NCBI GenBank assembly: GCA_015847255.1
Contig: JADLZK010007832.1
Coordinates: 124,001 to 188,000 of the forward strand
Source of the DNA: Hyparrhenia diplandra
Lineage: Eukaryota > Streptophyta > Magnoliopsida > Poales > Poaceae
Length of the DNA: 64,000 nucleotides
Reading direction: 5' to 3'
A program made the translations under genes and the position numbers. The number at the start of each line of letters is the position of its first letter. Positions within the stretch are counted from its first letter, which is position 1. Under the pieces are notes generated by a model, which ran no database searches, was not told where the DNA came from, and saw only the letters and a program-made list of their open reading frames with translations. Below, one piece after another: positions 24,301 to 36,600 of the stretch.

Positions 24301-25441
24301 TGGGGCCGTTCGAGGGGTGCGCGGGTTGCTGTGCGGGCGTCGCTGGGCGGAGCACCGGGCGACGCTGTGGAGGTGGCGGCGGCGCGTGCAGGGGCTGGAG
24401 GGATGGGGAGGGGCGTGGACCGGCAGAGGCGGGGAGGGGACGGCGGCGCCGCGTGAGCAGGTGAGGAAGAGAGGCGGCGGTGCTAGCGAGGAGTTGGCGG
24501 GTAAATGTGTCGCGGGCCGCTGGGGCCGAGGAAGGGAGGAGAGCATTGGAGAAGCCTGGACACGCGGACGGTATGGGATGGGCGAGTGCAGATCGGACGG
24601 TGGTGGCGTGGTACTGTAGTTTCTACAGTATTCTGAGTCTTGAGGCGGTGGGAATGACATCTACGACTTTGAGAGTATAGGATATAGGATATAGGATAGA
24701 TGCTTTGGGCGTCCTTTTCCAAATTTTCTCCAACTTTTACCTTGCTGTCAATCAGGTTAGCGATGAAGTCCAAAGATGAATTAAGCCTATTGAACATTTA
24801 AATGTAAAATCTAGTTTCCTGAAGCTGTAAGAGGCAAACTAGAACTTACTCCTGAACAAGTGCGGAATTGGGGCCAATCTCAAGCAACGACCTAGCAGAC
24901 GCTATGGTGAAGCTGAAAGGTTTGTTGTTTGAAGATTTATGTGTTAAGATGGAAATAAAGAGAAGCACAAAAAATAGCAGGATGAAGGGTATGGCATTCC
25001 ACACGTATTGTACCCTCATCCAAGTGTGTTCCTACAAGGCTGCAACAGGGTAACGTTAAAGATAAGTAAGCCATATAAGACAGCCTTTGCAATTCCAAGC
25101 ACAACATATCCACTAGCCAAGTTTTTCAGAATTGCTTCAAGAAACAGAAAATTGCAGACTGCCAACAATTTCTTTTCTTAGGATTTCAGATACACCATAC
25201 TGCCACAGGTAAAGAAAAAAAAAACTAGTCACATTACCATTAATTACAACTGACACAAGAAAAATCATTCATGTTCTAGGAAAAGAACGAACATTATGCA
25301 CATCTCAAAGAAGAGAAGAATTGAAAATTCAACAGGTACACACATATCAACCATCCACCTACTGCGAAAAACACAGCAAGATTATGGGTAACCCGACCAA
25401 TATCTAAACTAAATTGGCAGCATTCCATAGTGTTTTTTTCT

Positions 25442-28031
25442 TCACATTTCATCACTGATACAATCATCTTCAATACCTTCGTCTGACATAGCCTTCTGAA
25501 ATTGATGAAAAATTCCAGGAAAGCAACTCTCAATCATCATGTAGTTATGATTATCATGGAACATGACAACCCCTCTTTCAACTGAATAATCCTTGAGATG
25601 GTAGATACAATCCCTCACTAGCGTTAGCAACTCAAAAGTCGTGTTTGATCTGCCCGGTATCTTCTTATAAACCTTCATAACATATTTGTTGTTCGAAACT
25701 AGTTTTGTCCAGTTTGATGCACCAACAAAAATCTTGTTAACAATTGCATTATACTGACTTGTATTTGAGCTCTGAACCTGTATTAACTTCTCATACAGCG
25801 ATAGGAAGTGATTCAGCTTCGCTCTTGGGTTGAGCAAGGCTGTATTGCATCTCAGTAGGTACTTGTACTTAAAAGGCTTAGACATGAGGCTAATCCACAC
25901 TATCACATCTGCGGGCAACTTGTGTCCTTTTGCACTGAAGAGATCTTTCCGAATGCTGCTCCCTATTGAAATGTAGTCCTGTCTAGCCCCACCATCAGTG
26001 TATTTCTTCAGATTTGGTATTGATTCCTTCCGTAGCTTCACAGACATGGAGGAACTAATCCAGTACAGCATGTTCACATTCAATTTCCCTTCTAATGTCA
26101 ACTTCATGCTGTGTAGCAAGCGAATGAATCTTTCAATTGCTCTAAGGACATTGCAACCGAATGTCTGTAGTTCAGGCTCTTTCTTTGGTTTGCTTGAGTC
26201 CTCTTTCGTTGATGTTGCTGGATCCTTTGCAGGATTAACTTGAATTAGCTTCCCAATGGGCCTTCCATACTGAATCATCTTTTTTGCTTTAATTTCAGTC
26301 AGTACTTTTGCATCCTTCTTTTCATGATCACATACAACAAGCATGTGCTGCTTTTTTTGAGACAACAACCTTTTTGCTCTCCTAACCTGAGAAAAAACAA
26401 GCACCAAACCAAATATAAGATAACAGCAATGAAGCTATCAAAAAATGGAAATATAAGATAACACCAAAACGTCATATAATTTGGAATGGAGGTAATAGTA
26501 AATAAGCATATGGAGAGATGCTTAATTCTGGGAATGTGAGAAGTTTTGGGGCACAGATGAGCTACAAATTCCAATGGATGACATGACATATTCAGCATCT
26601 AAGATCACTGGGTTGCATCCACATTTAGTTGTCACTGTCAACAAAAATAGCAGCTCCAAGTTTGGCTTGCCAAAGCTAGCATTGTTGTTGTAATTTTGTA
26701 AGCATTTCGAAACCTCTTCCTATCAAGTTTTTTTTTTTAATTTTTGAACAGCTGTCAAGTTTTAGTTGGGCATATACTTCAGTGGTTACTTGCAAACCAG
26801 AACAAGTTCAGATCTATGCTTGTGGAACTAGAAAAATTACTGGAACATTTGGTACAGGTCTCAATGGAAGCTAGAGTGAAGTTGTTTGCTGACTCAATTG
26901 GCATGAAAGGTTTATACTGGGAGAGAGCAATATATGTGTCGATCTATAGGGTGCTGCTTGTGTTACATGGAAATTTATATCTGTTTCCATTAAGGCCAGT
27001 ATCATACTCATACACAGTTTGGCCCAAAATCCACTTGAAGCTTGTCGTCAAGAGTACAGACGATCCAGGAGGGATTTTGTTGCTTACCGGCAGCACTGTT
27101 GATTCTGAAGAGGATGGGGACGATGAGTAAGCTGATGTAGAAGACTGGCTCTGCAAATTGGCCAGAGTTCTTAGCTCAGGTGCCACCTTCTTAGATCCCT
27201 TTTTACCATGAGAAAAACAAGCACCAAACCAAATAATAAGATAACAGCAATGAAGTCATCAAGGAAATTCCAAAGCAAGGCATACAATACAACCATGTCT
27301 GGCTACCCAAGATAAAACCACCTAGACCTTTCAGTTAGTTTACCTGGCAAGTGAGACCCGCTGCATTTACTATCAACACTAGAAAAACTTACTTTGATTT
27401 AGCATCTTCTTAAGAACAAAATTCTAAACAATATCCAGTGACCAAAACAACAAATATAACCTTAACTTCTCCCAAGTCAAGCAGACAACATACCATCTGG
27501 TTACTAACCACAAGTTCAGAATACATAAAAAAACGATCATATTGTAAAGTCGCCAATAAGCTCGAAACAACAAAGGCCACCCTCAGCCAAAAGCATCAGT
27601 AAGCATTGGTGTTGCTTCTCTTTTTTGCTGCATTCTAACTACTCATAAAAAAAAACTTAAATTTTGCCAGGTTTGGAAACTCAATCATCTACAGCTTGGT
27701 ACAACAGATTTCCCCATTCTAATATCCTAAGATGACCTGAATATACTTAAAATTTGACTGAATTTTTTTATAGTAAAACAGAATAGCAAGATTCAAAAAT
27801 GCATATTGGGGGCTTTACTCATCCAAAGGTCATGTTCTTTAACAGTACAAAAAGATAGTAGAAAGTAAATAAACTCTAGTTCAGATCATACCACAAATAA
27901 GGTTGCCATAAAAATAATAAAAACGAGGTCAATCTATGATTGTCTTGAGTTATGTCACATTCTGTAAACAAAACTCAAAAAAAGAACACAAAAGTTCTAA
28001 TACATTTACCCCTCCAACACCACCACCACCC

Positions 28032-28062
<31 letters not shown>

Positions 28063-29247
28063 AAAAAAAAAAAAGTAGGACTTCATGGATAGATGTCAGA
28101 ATCCTATAGATATTTGTAGTATTTATAAAACTAATTTGGCCCTTAACATGGTCGAAAACTTGATAAATCAGAAGTTGTGCTGTACATGGAAAGAAACTGG
28201 GATTCAAGATCCAAAGGACTGCTAGATTGCTTAGCCTAGAATTCTAAATCTGGTGCCCAGAAAAAGATTAACAAGTCCACTACATAAATATAAATTCCAC
28301 TTAATTTAACTGGCTAAAGAGCATTGGGAAAAATCAGGGAAAAAGGGAACTGCTCCGAACACCTAGTTCACTATTTCCAATATTGGGGGAATTCTGATGG
28401 CCTGAAAGACCAAAAGTCACTCATATTGCCAGCACCTCTTGGCACCATATTGTCAACTCCTCATACAGCCTAAACCAGTGAAAACCAAAGCAACCGAAAA
28501 TACTTGGATGACAGATTGGCACACCTTAGCAGTTAGCACATCAAAGAGCATCAAGCAATTGTTGTTGCTTAATTTCAATGGTAAATCTATTAATAACCTA
28601 ATATACCATAACCAAACTTCTTTGTCAGTATTCTACTCCATAAAGAAGGGGAATTAGTTTGGTTGGAGTTCTTACCAGAGGTGATTTTTTTGAGTCCGCC
28701 GCTTCTTTGTTCTCCGCTTAACCTGAGAAAAACAAGCACCAAACCACATATAAGATAACAGGAATGAAGCTATCAAAATGGAAATATAAGATAACACCAA
28801 ACCAAAATTAGGCTTGCATAAGTTACTTCACGGGGATGTACATGCCTACTAGAACACAAGCTGTCATCAACAACCATCCAGCCTTGAGTAAGAGGTACCT
28901 ACTTCCCCATCATCAGCATCTTCAATATTGTAATGTTGTTTTGATTTCTGAGATCTATCCGCTAAACCTATGCACGATCCGCTAAACCTATGCACGATTC
29001 AGGAGGGGATTTGGTTGCTTACCTGTGGCGATTTTGATGCTGAGGATGAGGAAGTGGAGTAAGCCGAAGATGTGTAAGATGACGACGACGATGACGACTG
29101 TCTCCGCGACTTCCCCGGAGTTCTCATCGGCGGCGAGTTGCCCGAAGGTCTCATCAGCGGCGCCTTGCCCGCAGCTCTCAGCGGCGGCGACTTGGACGGT
29201 GAAGACGCCGCCGCCGCCGACGAAGACGAGTAGCGTCGGCTGTGCAT
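25442..29247 (-). CDS. Unknown two-exon protein with Ser-rich head and basic region
   Basis: Function not recognised. Exon 1 (29023-29247, 75 codons, phase 0) starts MHSRRYSSSSAAAASSPSKS, is Ser-rich, and ends at a canonical donor (CCACAG|GTAAGC). The main exon (25442-26386, 314 codons plus stop) follows an acceptor (TTTTTTCTCAG) and starts VRRAKRLLSQKKQHMLVVCD. It joins exon 1 in frame, giving about 389 residues. The N-terminal 60 residues of the main exon are Lys/Arg-rich and nuclear-signal-like; the rest is Leu/Lys-rich without signal peptide or membrane segment, and ends in an acidic tail. The long open exon with good splice sites suggests a real gene. Paralogous head exons lie inside the intron: 28676-28722 resembles the start of the main exon, and about 27088-27186 resembles the end of exon 1, so alternative first exons are possible. 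Long introns are AT-rich. Confidence 0.5.
26387..26470. repeat. Intronic repeat, copy 1 of 3
   Basis: About 80 bp starting GAGAAAAAACAAGCACCAAACC, with AGATAACAGCAATGAAGC. It recurs next to splice-site positions at about 27208-27262 and about 28724-28802, in the same orientation. The copies sit at equivalent places relative to exon starts, which shows that the exon head plus intron flank was duplicated as a unit. Confidence 0.8.
28030..28073. repeat. Homopolymer C-run followed by A-run
   Basis: About 22 C followed by about 20 A. The exact length is unreliable in any sequencing technology. Confidence 0.95.
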
Positions 29248-30718
29248 TTTGGATCACGGACCTGCAGCCCGCGTCCGCCTCCGCCTCCGCCTCGCGTGAT
29301 CGCGGCCGGTGAGTGCGGGTGGAACGGGGCCTGTTCGTACCCCTGAACGGGGTTGGCCGAGACGACGGTGGCCTAAACCCTGTCTGTAACCCCGACCTGG
29401 AACGTATTTAGCGACCATTCCACGGTGATAATAAATCCATTGCAAAACAATGCTAAGTACTCAATTCATTCTTCTAAATTTGCCTAAAAATCCATTCTTC
29501 TAAATTATTATAGGATGTTTGACCTTTTTCGACTTTGACCATTTGTCTTATCTAAAAAATATTATATAAACATAGTTAAATTTAAGTCATTCTGAAAACA
29601 ACTTTTGTTAATAAAAGAAGCCACGACAAAATAAGTGACATTTTGCATAATATAGTACAGTTTCTTTTTTGAATGGAGTGAGAGTAGTATCGTGGGGCCA
29701 CTAAGGAAACTTTAGTACAGCAGAGTTAGTAAGAAATCTTGATTACCAAATTGAAAATAGACCGTTGATATTTTTTATTTATTCATTTTGCTACATATCT
29801 ATATACATTATTTTTACATTTAGATACATAATAAAATAGATGTACCAAAAGAATCAAAGCAACTTATAATTTAGAACAAAGAGAATAGATTTTAACAGTT
29901 AAAGTGAGGCAGAATTCACTTTTTTATTAGATGTACGTGCATAAACAAACTTGCAAAACCAAGGGATGTTCATGATACTATAATGCAAAAGAGACGAGCA
30001 AAAAAGAAAAAGATATACACAATCATCTCTCAACATTGCAAAAGCAACGCCCATGTAAGCTTTATCCGGCTACCAAGTAATTACAAAACATGAGAAAAAA
30101 GGAGTAATTAATGGTATACCATTTCTACTAAAGGAACAGGCTACACCCCCTTGTTGTCCTTTAACTCCGCCAGGGTTGCAGGCCACGTTGTACGTGTTAC
30201 ACATAGTTTGGAAGAAAGTCAGCGCGAATAAATGTGAACTTAGAATCCAAGATACTTTTACATGCAAAAACGAGGTCATTCCCCAGGGAGAGTTTCTTTT
30301 TACATAATCGATAGTGTTATGTTTTGGTGGGATAAAAAGTGTGGCATGTTTATTTTAGCACTTGAGATATCAGTTTGAAGTACTCACACGCGGTTATCTT
30401 TCTCAAACTACTGGAAAATCATAAACTAGAAAAATTAATTTTGTTGGACTCCACATAAATAGATGTACACAAAAAAACATATGGTATACTTAAGTATAAT
30501 TTTTTGTTAAGCGTTAGATCTATGCTTTTCTACATCTATAATTGAAATAACTTATAGTTGCAGTTTTCACAGTCCAGTTATGGTGAAACTTTTATGGTGG
30601 TCTAATTATTGTATGCTTGAACCATAGTAAAAATTTCATACTTATTGAATCATATATAGCTTAGTTATAGGTTTCTTTAGATTTATGCTTGTAATCTAAA
30701 TAAGTCCCTACATTAGGG
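29248..30718. other. Upstream region and AT-rich intergenic DNA with MITE remnants
   Basis: 29248-29400 is GC-rich and lies directly upstream of the start at 29247, so it probably holds the promoter and 5' leader of that gene; no clear TATA box was placed. 29450-29900 carries pieces resembling Stowaway-type MITEs (TTTGACCTTTTTCGACTTTG, TAGATACATAATAAAATAGA) without complete termini. Nothing is recognised in 29900-30718. Confidence 0.4.
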
Positions 30719-31070
30719 TCGGGAAGGTCAGGAGCCACGGACGTCGTTGCAAAACGATTCTTTTGAGCCTAGTTACCCCATGGTAGATAATATTTATCAC
30801 AAACAAATAAGAAGTGCTACAATGCTTTTCAGTTTATTACAGTGCCCATTGTCAAGATCTAAACAGCCTTTGGGTGTGTTTAGTTTTCTAACTTTTCTCC
30901 AAAATTTTTAAAATTTTCATCACATCGAAGTATTAAATATACAAAACACACATAAGTATGAAATGTAGATAAACAAAATAACTAATTGCACAGTTTAGAT
31001 GTAGTGAGACGGATCTTTTTTAAACCTAATTATCCTATAGGATAATATTTTTACCACAATTCACTACGGT
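30719..31070. mobile_element. Tourist/hAT-like MITE remnants
   Basis: Two partial elements. 30885-31060 begins GGGTGTGTTTAGTTTTC and contains CATCACATCGAAGTATTAAA, TAACTAATTGCACAGTTTAG and GAGACGGATC, a common grass MITE pattern. 30750-30840 carries the opposite-end motif (ACGATTCTTTTGAGCCTAGT, AGTGCTACAATG). Termini and TSDs are incomplete. Confidence 0.5.
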
Positions 31071-33062
31071 GCCGGTTTTCATGGATCAGACTATCCGCTT
31101 TGGGACAAGGTAAACACGCCTCAGTAAACCGTTTCAAACACCTCTGGCGGGACACGGTACACGGCCCCGGAAGTCCGCTTGCCCGTGAAATACACCGAAA
31201 GTGTCGTTGGTCGGGGACGGGGCCTTTGGCCCCACTATGCGCTGGAGAAAGCAAGCGAGTGTGCATCCTAGTTTTTCGAACCGACCGGACCGTGGTTCGA
31301 CCGCTAAAAGACCGAACGGGCACGCTAGACCGGTCCGGGTCACTTAAAAGATCGGCCATGCATTCGAACCGAAAACAACGGTTGAACCGGTCGGTTTTTC
31401 ACTGAACCGGTGAACCGACCGGTTTTACGAACCAAGGCGGTTTTTAAAGTAGCCAAAAATGCCCTCTATCAACTCAGGAGGAGGAGATCCACTCAGGGGT
31501 ATTATTGGAAAATTGTGTTGAAGTGGCTTTTAGGGTTACTGGCGCGTGGAGGGAGGGAAAAAATCCCTTTTCCAGTGTTCTGTCCCTTTCCCCGTGCCGA
31601 CCGCCGAGCAAAGTGTAACACCCCAAATTTTAGCTCTTTTGAAATAGTTTTAAATTGATTTAATTATGAATTTTTGTGATCATAAGAATATAGGAAAAAT
31701 AATATTTTTCATAATTTAAAATCTATCATAGGAGCTAGACACATGTATGTGCATTCATGCTGGTGCATACTCATTTTTGTTGTGATTGGTTTTGCTTGAA
31801 ACAGAAAAGGATTTCAAACTTGTTTGAAAAGCTATTTGAAATTTGCTTTAATTGGAAAGAAAAAAGAAGATGTCTTTTTTTATCTCCCTCTCCTCTCTTT
31901 ATTTCTAGCCCGATTGGCCTGTTAGCATCAGCATGGCCTGCGTGGTTATTTCCTTTCATCTAGCCCAATCATTTTTCTTTTCTTGGGCTGCCACCGTCCC
32001 GGCCAGCATCCAGCTTGGCTTAGCCTGATACACCGAGCTTACACAACAAAACTTTCCTTTTCCTCTGTTCGTGTTCGCGTCGGACTCAATCCGCACGCTA
32101 GGGGTGCCTACGCGCCGTCACCATCACGATCTCGCCAAGCTCAAACCTGCAGCCGCCTGAAACCCTAGACTGCTGCCGTCGGGCTCGGGTTTGCGATTCA
32201 TCACCTCGTCAGTCGTCTCGCTGTTCCATCTACAACGAACGCAGGCGCCCGCCTCTCTGTTCTGTGTGTCGTCCTCGTTGTAAGTTCGATGCCGACTCTC
32301 GTTTTGTTCTCTCAAAGCAAAGCCTCTGAACCCGTTTCCTCTCTGATGTCACGCTGTTTTTCTCACAGCAGCCCCCAAGCCCTAACAGCCGCCGCCGTAG
32401 CTAATCCGCCGAAGCCGTGGCGTTCTGTGTTGTTCAATCGTCTATCGTTCCGTCGCGCACCAGGACATCGCTGTCTGTTCAGAGCCAACTCGAGCGCTCA
32501 TGATCATGGTGAGCTCTCCGTCATCACTTCTATCTGTCATCTTCCCGTTCCCATGGTTCCTCGGGCCAGTTTCTAATCTAGCCGGCGAGTTTGCCATCGA
32601 CGGCCATGGTTGTTGCCGTGTCGTCCTTCTAATTCGGCGAGTTTTGTTCTCAGCCGGCAATGGAGCCACCGTACTGGTGCTTCCGTTTGTGCCTAGCTGA
32701 CATGCATGAATGCCAAGAATAGCTGCCGCGTCCAATCATCTACCTTGCATCATGCTTGTCTACGTGATTTAGCTTGATGACATCAATCTTAGCTTGATGA
32801 CATCACCTCATATTTTCTTGCCGTTTTCCTTCATAAAAACAAATCTGGAAATACCATGGTAATACACATTATACATGTACCTACAGTCATCATGAAAGCC
32901 ACCATGTAGCTAGCCCCCTGCTGCTGGTTCTTGTTTTGGCTTCTCTAGTGTGCTAATGTACGTTCCCACTTCACGTACATGCATGCAAACGAAAGCCGAG
33001 CGAGCATGTGCATGCAGAGCACCGTGCGTCCTCTACTCATCATCATCCAAACAAGCTGATCC

Positions 33063-33322
33063 AACGCAGACGCTCAACACGCAAGCACTCTCCCCCCTTG
33101 GAACACACGTCACGCAAACCCTACCCCTATGAGCACCTAGCTTCGGAGATTTCGAAGTCACCATAGGCGCCTCGTCGTCGGTGAACGTTGCTTACCACTT
33201 AATGCATAACGCCGGCAAATCCTTGGGAAAATCCGGGAAAAGGTCGCGAGCACCAGGATTTGAACCCCGGTGGGTAGTGTCCCATTTGGACCGTCTTACC
33301 ATTGGACTACAAGCCAATTCGC
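33063..33322 (-). mobile_element. tRNA-derived SINE (Au-like) with 13-bp TSD
   Basis: On the minus strand, box A is near 33290-33309 (TAGTCCAATGGTAAGACGGT) and box B is GGTTCAAATCC at 33257-33267, the internal RNA polymerase III promoter of tRNA-derived SINEs. The body contains GACGACGAGGCGCCTATGGT and CTCATAGGGGTAGGGTTTG, phrases I associate with the grass Au SINE. It is flanked by a perfect 13-bp duplication, AACAAGCTGATCC, at 33050-33062 and 33323-33335. This is a complete 260-bp insertion into the gypsy-like LTR. Confidence 0.85.
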
Positions 33323-33475
33323 AACAAGCTGATCCTTTTGCTAGCTTGTTGACGTCATATGGTGATGTCATATGTTTTCCTTGCCGTTTTCCTGTAGAAA
33401 AATAAATCTCAAAATACAATCCAAATACACACATGTATATCCATTTAACTATCTTGAGCCATCGGCTGAATCTAT

Positions 33476-33664
33476 TGTTAGGAATGGAGCTCGTCTATTC
33501 CATGGGGCAACAGCGCCCAATACATGTACAAGAGAGGGCATGCAAATATGCTCGTCTATTCCATGGGGGCAACAGCGCCCAATACATTACAAGAGAGGGC
33601 ATGCAAATATGCACAAAGGCCCTTACACAAAGATGAAAAACTCTATACACCCATATATCTAACA
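33476..33664 (-). repeat. Copia 3' LTR (189 bp, internally duplicated)
   Basis: This LTR carries a 60-bp internal tandem duplication: the block starting CTCGTCTATTCCATGGG and running to CATGCAAATATG is present twice (about 33488-33551 and 33552-33611). The other LTR has it once, which explains the 189- versus 129-bp lengths. Confidence 0.92.
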
Positions 33665-33674
33665 CCCCCTCAAA
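33665..33674 (-). promoter_or_regulatory. Copia polypurine tract
   Basis: On the minus strand TTTGAGGGGG ends exactly at the start of the 3' LTR, the expected place and composition for the plus-strand primer. Confidence 0.75.
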
Positions 33675-33689
33675 CTCGGGGTGGATCAC

Positions 33690-36600
33690 AAACACCGAGT
33701 TTATGTTGTGCTCTTTGCCGCGCCTTTGTGAGAAAAATTGAAGCTCGGAGGAACATGAAGAGCAATGACATCATCCCTGTACTTGAGCCCGGGTTAATAT
33801 TCAATCCAATATGTTTTGATTCATGCTTCACGGGAAAATCTTGCGATAGAAAGGAGTTGGTGCGTATCAAGTGATTTTTTGTCGCTCTAGCGAGATCGAA
33901 CGAGATTTCTTTTGTCTTCCAAGCAATGAGAGAGCCACCAAGAAAGATACAATAGGCGAATCTTTATAGGTAGCATCGAGTAAGCTTGAGTTGAAAAGAG
34001 CTAGAACGCGGAAAGAAAAGACGCGAGTGAGAAATAACGCAAGACACGAAGGAGATGGCTATAATGGATATTGGTGGGAGCGAAGAAAATTGACTAAGAA
34101 TTTTAAACTGTAGATTCCCTGGGATCGGGGAGAGGTTGACCGTTGGTTGAAGATTAAGCTCCATGGGAGTCTCAACGGTGATGATGGTGAGAGAAGCGCG
34201 GGAATATCTTGGATGTATTTTTCTTGAGATAAATAAATGCCGCCAGAGGTGGAAGAGACTTCAATCCCAAGAAAATAACGAAGAGAACCAAGATCCATAA
34301 GAAATTGCTCATTGAGGCGTGCCTTGACAAAGGCAATATACTCTGGATCATCACCGGTGATAATCATGTCATCAACATAAAGAAGAAGGAGCGCACGACC
34401 GAGATGATGTGTGAATAAACAAAAAGGGGGTCATGATCGTTGGTGATCACGAGGCAAAACGGCTGAAACCAAGCACGAGGAGCTTGTTTGAGTCCATAAA
34501 GAGAGCGGCGAAGGCGACAAACCATGCCAGAACATAATAGCCGAGGTGGTCGCATGTAGACCTCCTCACGGAGTTCACCATTAAGAAAGGCATTTTTGAC
34601 ATCAAGTTGAGAGATGGACCAAGAAGAGGCCCACGGCAAGTTTTGCGAGGGTGGTCATGTGAGCTTGAAGAAAATGTCTCATCATAATCACGGCCATACT
34701 CTGGCGAAAACCACGAGCAACAAGTAGCCTTGTAACGCTCAAGAGAGCCATCGAGCGAGTCTTAATCTTATAAACCCACTTGCACGTGATGGGACGTGCA
34801 TGAGAAGGAAGAGGAACAAGGTTTAAACCATAGCAAGTTGCCATTCGGGATGATGGCATCATGGTATGTTCGAAATGCAAAACCATACCGTTTAGGTTTG
34901 CGAGCCACGATCGCGAAGATTATAATGAGAGGAGGGTTGAGATAAAGAATCATCAACCGAAGATGGCTCGACGGGGAGAAGAGACATCGGAAGGAGGCTC
35001 AACGAAGGCGAGGAACAGGTAAGGTGTGAATCATAGGGCGGAATCATAAATGGAAGGAGCATTGTCGGAGGGCAGTGGAGGTGGTGGTGGAGGAGAGGGT
35101 GGAGGTGGAGGTGGTGAAGGTGGTGAAGGTGGTGGAGGTGGTGGAGGTGGCGGAGGAAGCATAGTGGGAGAGGTGTATCGGGGAAAAGTTAAGAAGGACA
35201 AAGGCTCAACAACGGCCGAGGAGAAACATCGAGGAGGGCTGAGGAGGGGATAGAAGGGACGAGACTCATTGAAAGTAACGCCCCGAGAAATCCGCATACG
35301 GCGAGCAACCGGATCCCAACAACGATAGCCCTTGTGCTCAAGCACTATAGCCTAAGAAAACACACTCAATTGAGGGGTGAGTTTATGCGTTCACGAGGAG
35401 CAAGAAGAACATAGCATAGACATCCAAAAAGACGAAGACTAGAGTAATCAGGTGGATGTCCAAAAAGGCACTCGAATGGAATGCCACCTTTAAGAGCGTG
35501 ATGAGGGTTGAATGTTGGTTAAGTAGGTGGCGTGGAGATTGCTACCCAAAAATGAGGGGGGAAGGAAGCAATCATAAGGGGCGATTTCAAGAAGGTGGCG
35601 ATGTTTGCGTTCAGCGACACCATTTTGAGCATGTGCACCGGGACAAGAAAATTGTGGGAGAGTCCTTTCCGAAAGAAATTGGCGAAGAGCACCGAAAGAT
35701 ATCGAAAAACACGAATAGGAGCATCAAAATGAGTGCGAATCATTGAAAAGTTTTATATATGGATAACATTTCATTGGATGTTTCATGAAATACACCCATG
35801 TGAAGCGAGAGAAATCATCAATAAATATGACATAATATTGATGACCCCCTTTTGAAACAAAAGGTCTTTGGACCCCATACATCCGAATGGACAAGATCAA
35901 AAGGTGGGACATAGACCTACTAGAGGGATATGGAAGCTGGATCTGTTTGCCAAGCTTACATCCCTGACAGTGATCTAAAGAAACATCACCGGAAACGTTT
36001 CCCAGAACACCACGACGAACAAGAGCCGATAAACGGGAACCACATAGATGTCCCAGGCGATGATGCCCTTGAGCAAAAAGAAGACGCCCGATGTAGGAGA
36101 TGCGGAGCCCACAAGACCGGCAGAGGCAGCAGAAGGAAGACGAAGCCAATCAAGTTCCCAAAGACGCCGAGAATCACATACCAACTAGAAGACCGTCTTT
36201 GAGATACGACAAAGTCGAGAATCAAGAATAACACGGCAACCATGATCGATAAGTTGGCCGCCAGAAATAAGTTGCATGGTCAAATCGGGAACATAAGAAA
36301 CTTTAGGAACTTGAAATGAAGAAGAAGAAAGAGAACCACAACCAACAAGCGAAAGAGCAGTTTGAACATGAGAGGAATTAAATTGTGTCATGGAATCAAG
36401 AATCCATGGCAAGATACGGAGTGGATGGTGGTCTCTCAATAGAGGACCGAGGAGTGGCAATGCAGATTGGGGCATGCTACAGAGCCATTCGGTGGTTAAC
36501 TCGAAACCGAAGCTCTAGTAGGTGTGCAGGAACAAGAAGAACGATAACATGAGTATCTCTGTTGTGCATCGGGGGTAGCCCGTGAATTGGCCCGCCTCTT

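Larger units (their letters stand above)
20857..25019 (-). pseudogene. BNR/Asp-box sialidase-like gene, copy 2 (frameshifted)
   Basis: Exons in gene order on the minus strand: 24850-25019 starts MRVQYVWNAIPFILLFFVLL, a signal-anchor, and ends at a GT donor; about 22517-22620 gives VKEELTFPGGAPFSTCHAST; about 22345-22446 gives NILVAYFGGSREGAPDVKIW; about 22160-22290 covers HWDPPVVADRQDG to RELLLFYKIG; about 21985-22075 gives SGAMKRSLDGGVTW; about 21770-21863 gives PFLLEDGRLLCGSSVES; about 21490-21680 covers RTWRKYGPI to VTWSYV; 20857-21084 gives MKDGRVLLPYNTFSRGTLKI to VTYTYNRTQVK. Two breaks fall in the 21.5-kb exon (extra bases near the KDAG codons, one base missing after GTIE), and frame breaks occur in the 22.2-kb exon. 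As read, it cannot make a full propeller. It is better preserved than copy 1 and keeps its start codon; if the breaks are sequencing errors it could be a gene. Confidence 0.75.

Noticed and set aside
24850..25019. Independent small membrane protein
   Set aside because: It has a good donor and a degenerate counterpart at the same place in sialidase copy 1, so it is the anchor exon of that gene.
26744..27130. 128-codon plus-strand frame
   Set aside because: It lies antisense in the intron and duplicated head exon of the 25.4-29.2-kb gene; part of its acidic end is the reverse of the Ser-rich exon.
33245..33315. tRNA gene on the minus strand
   Set aside because: Box A and box B are present, but the sequence does not fold into a full cloverleaf with an acceptor stem and continues into a SINE body bounded by a 13-bp TSD.
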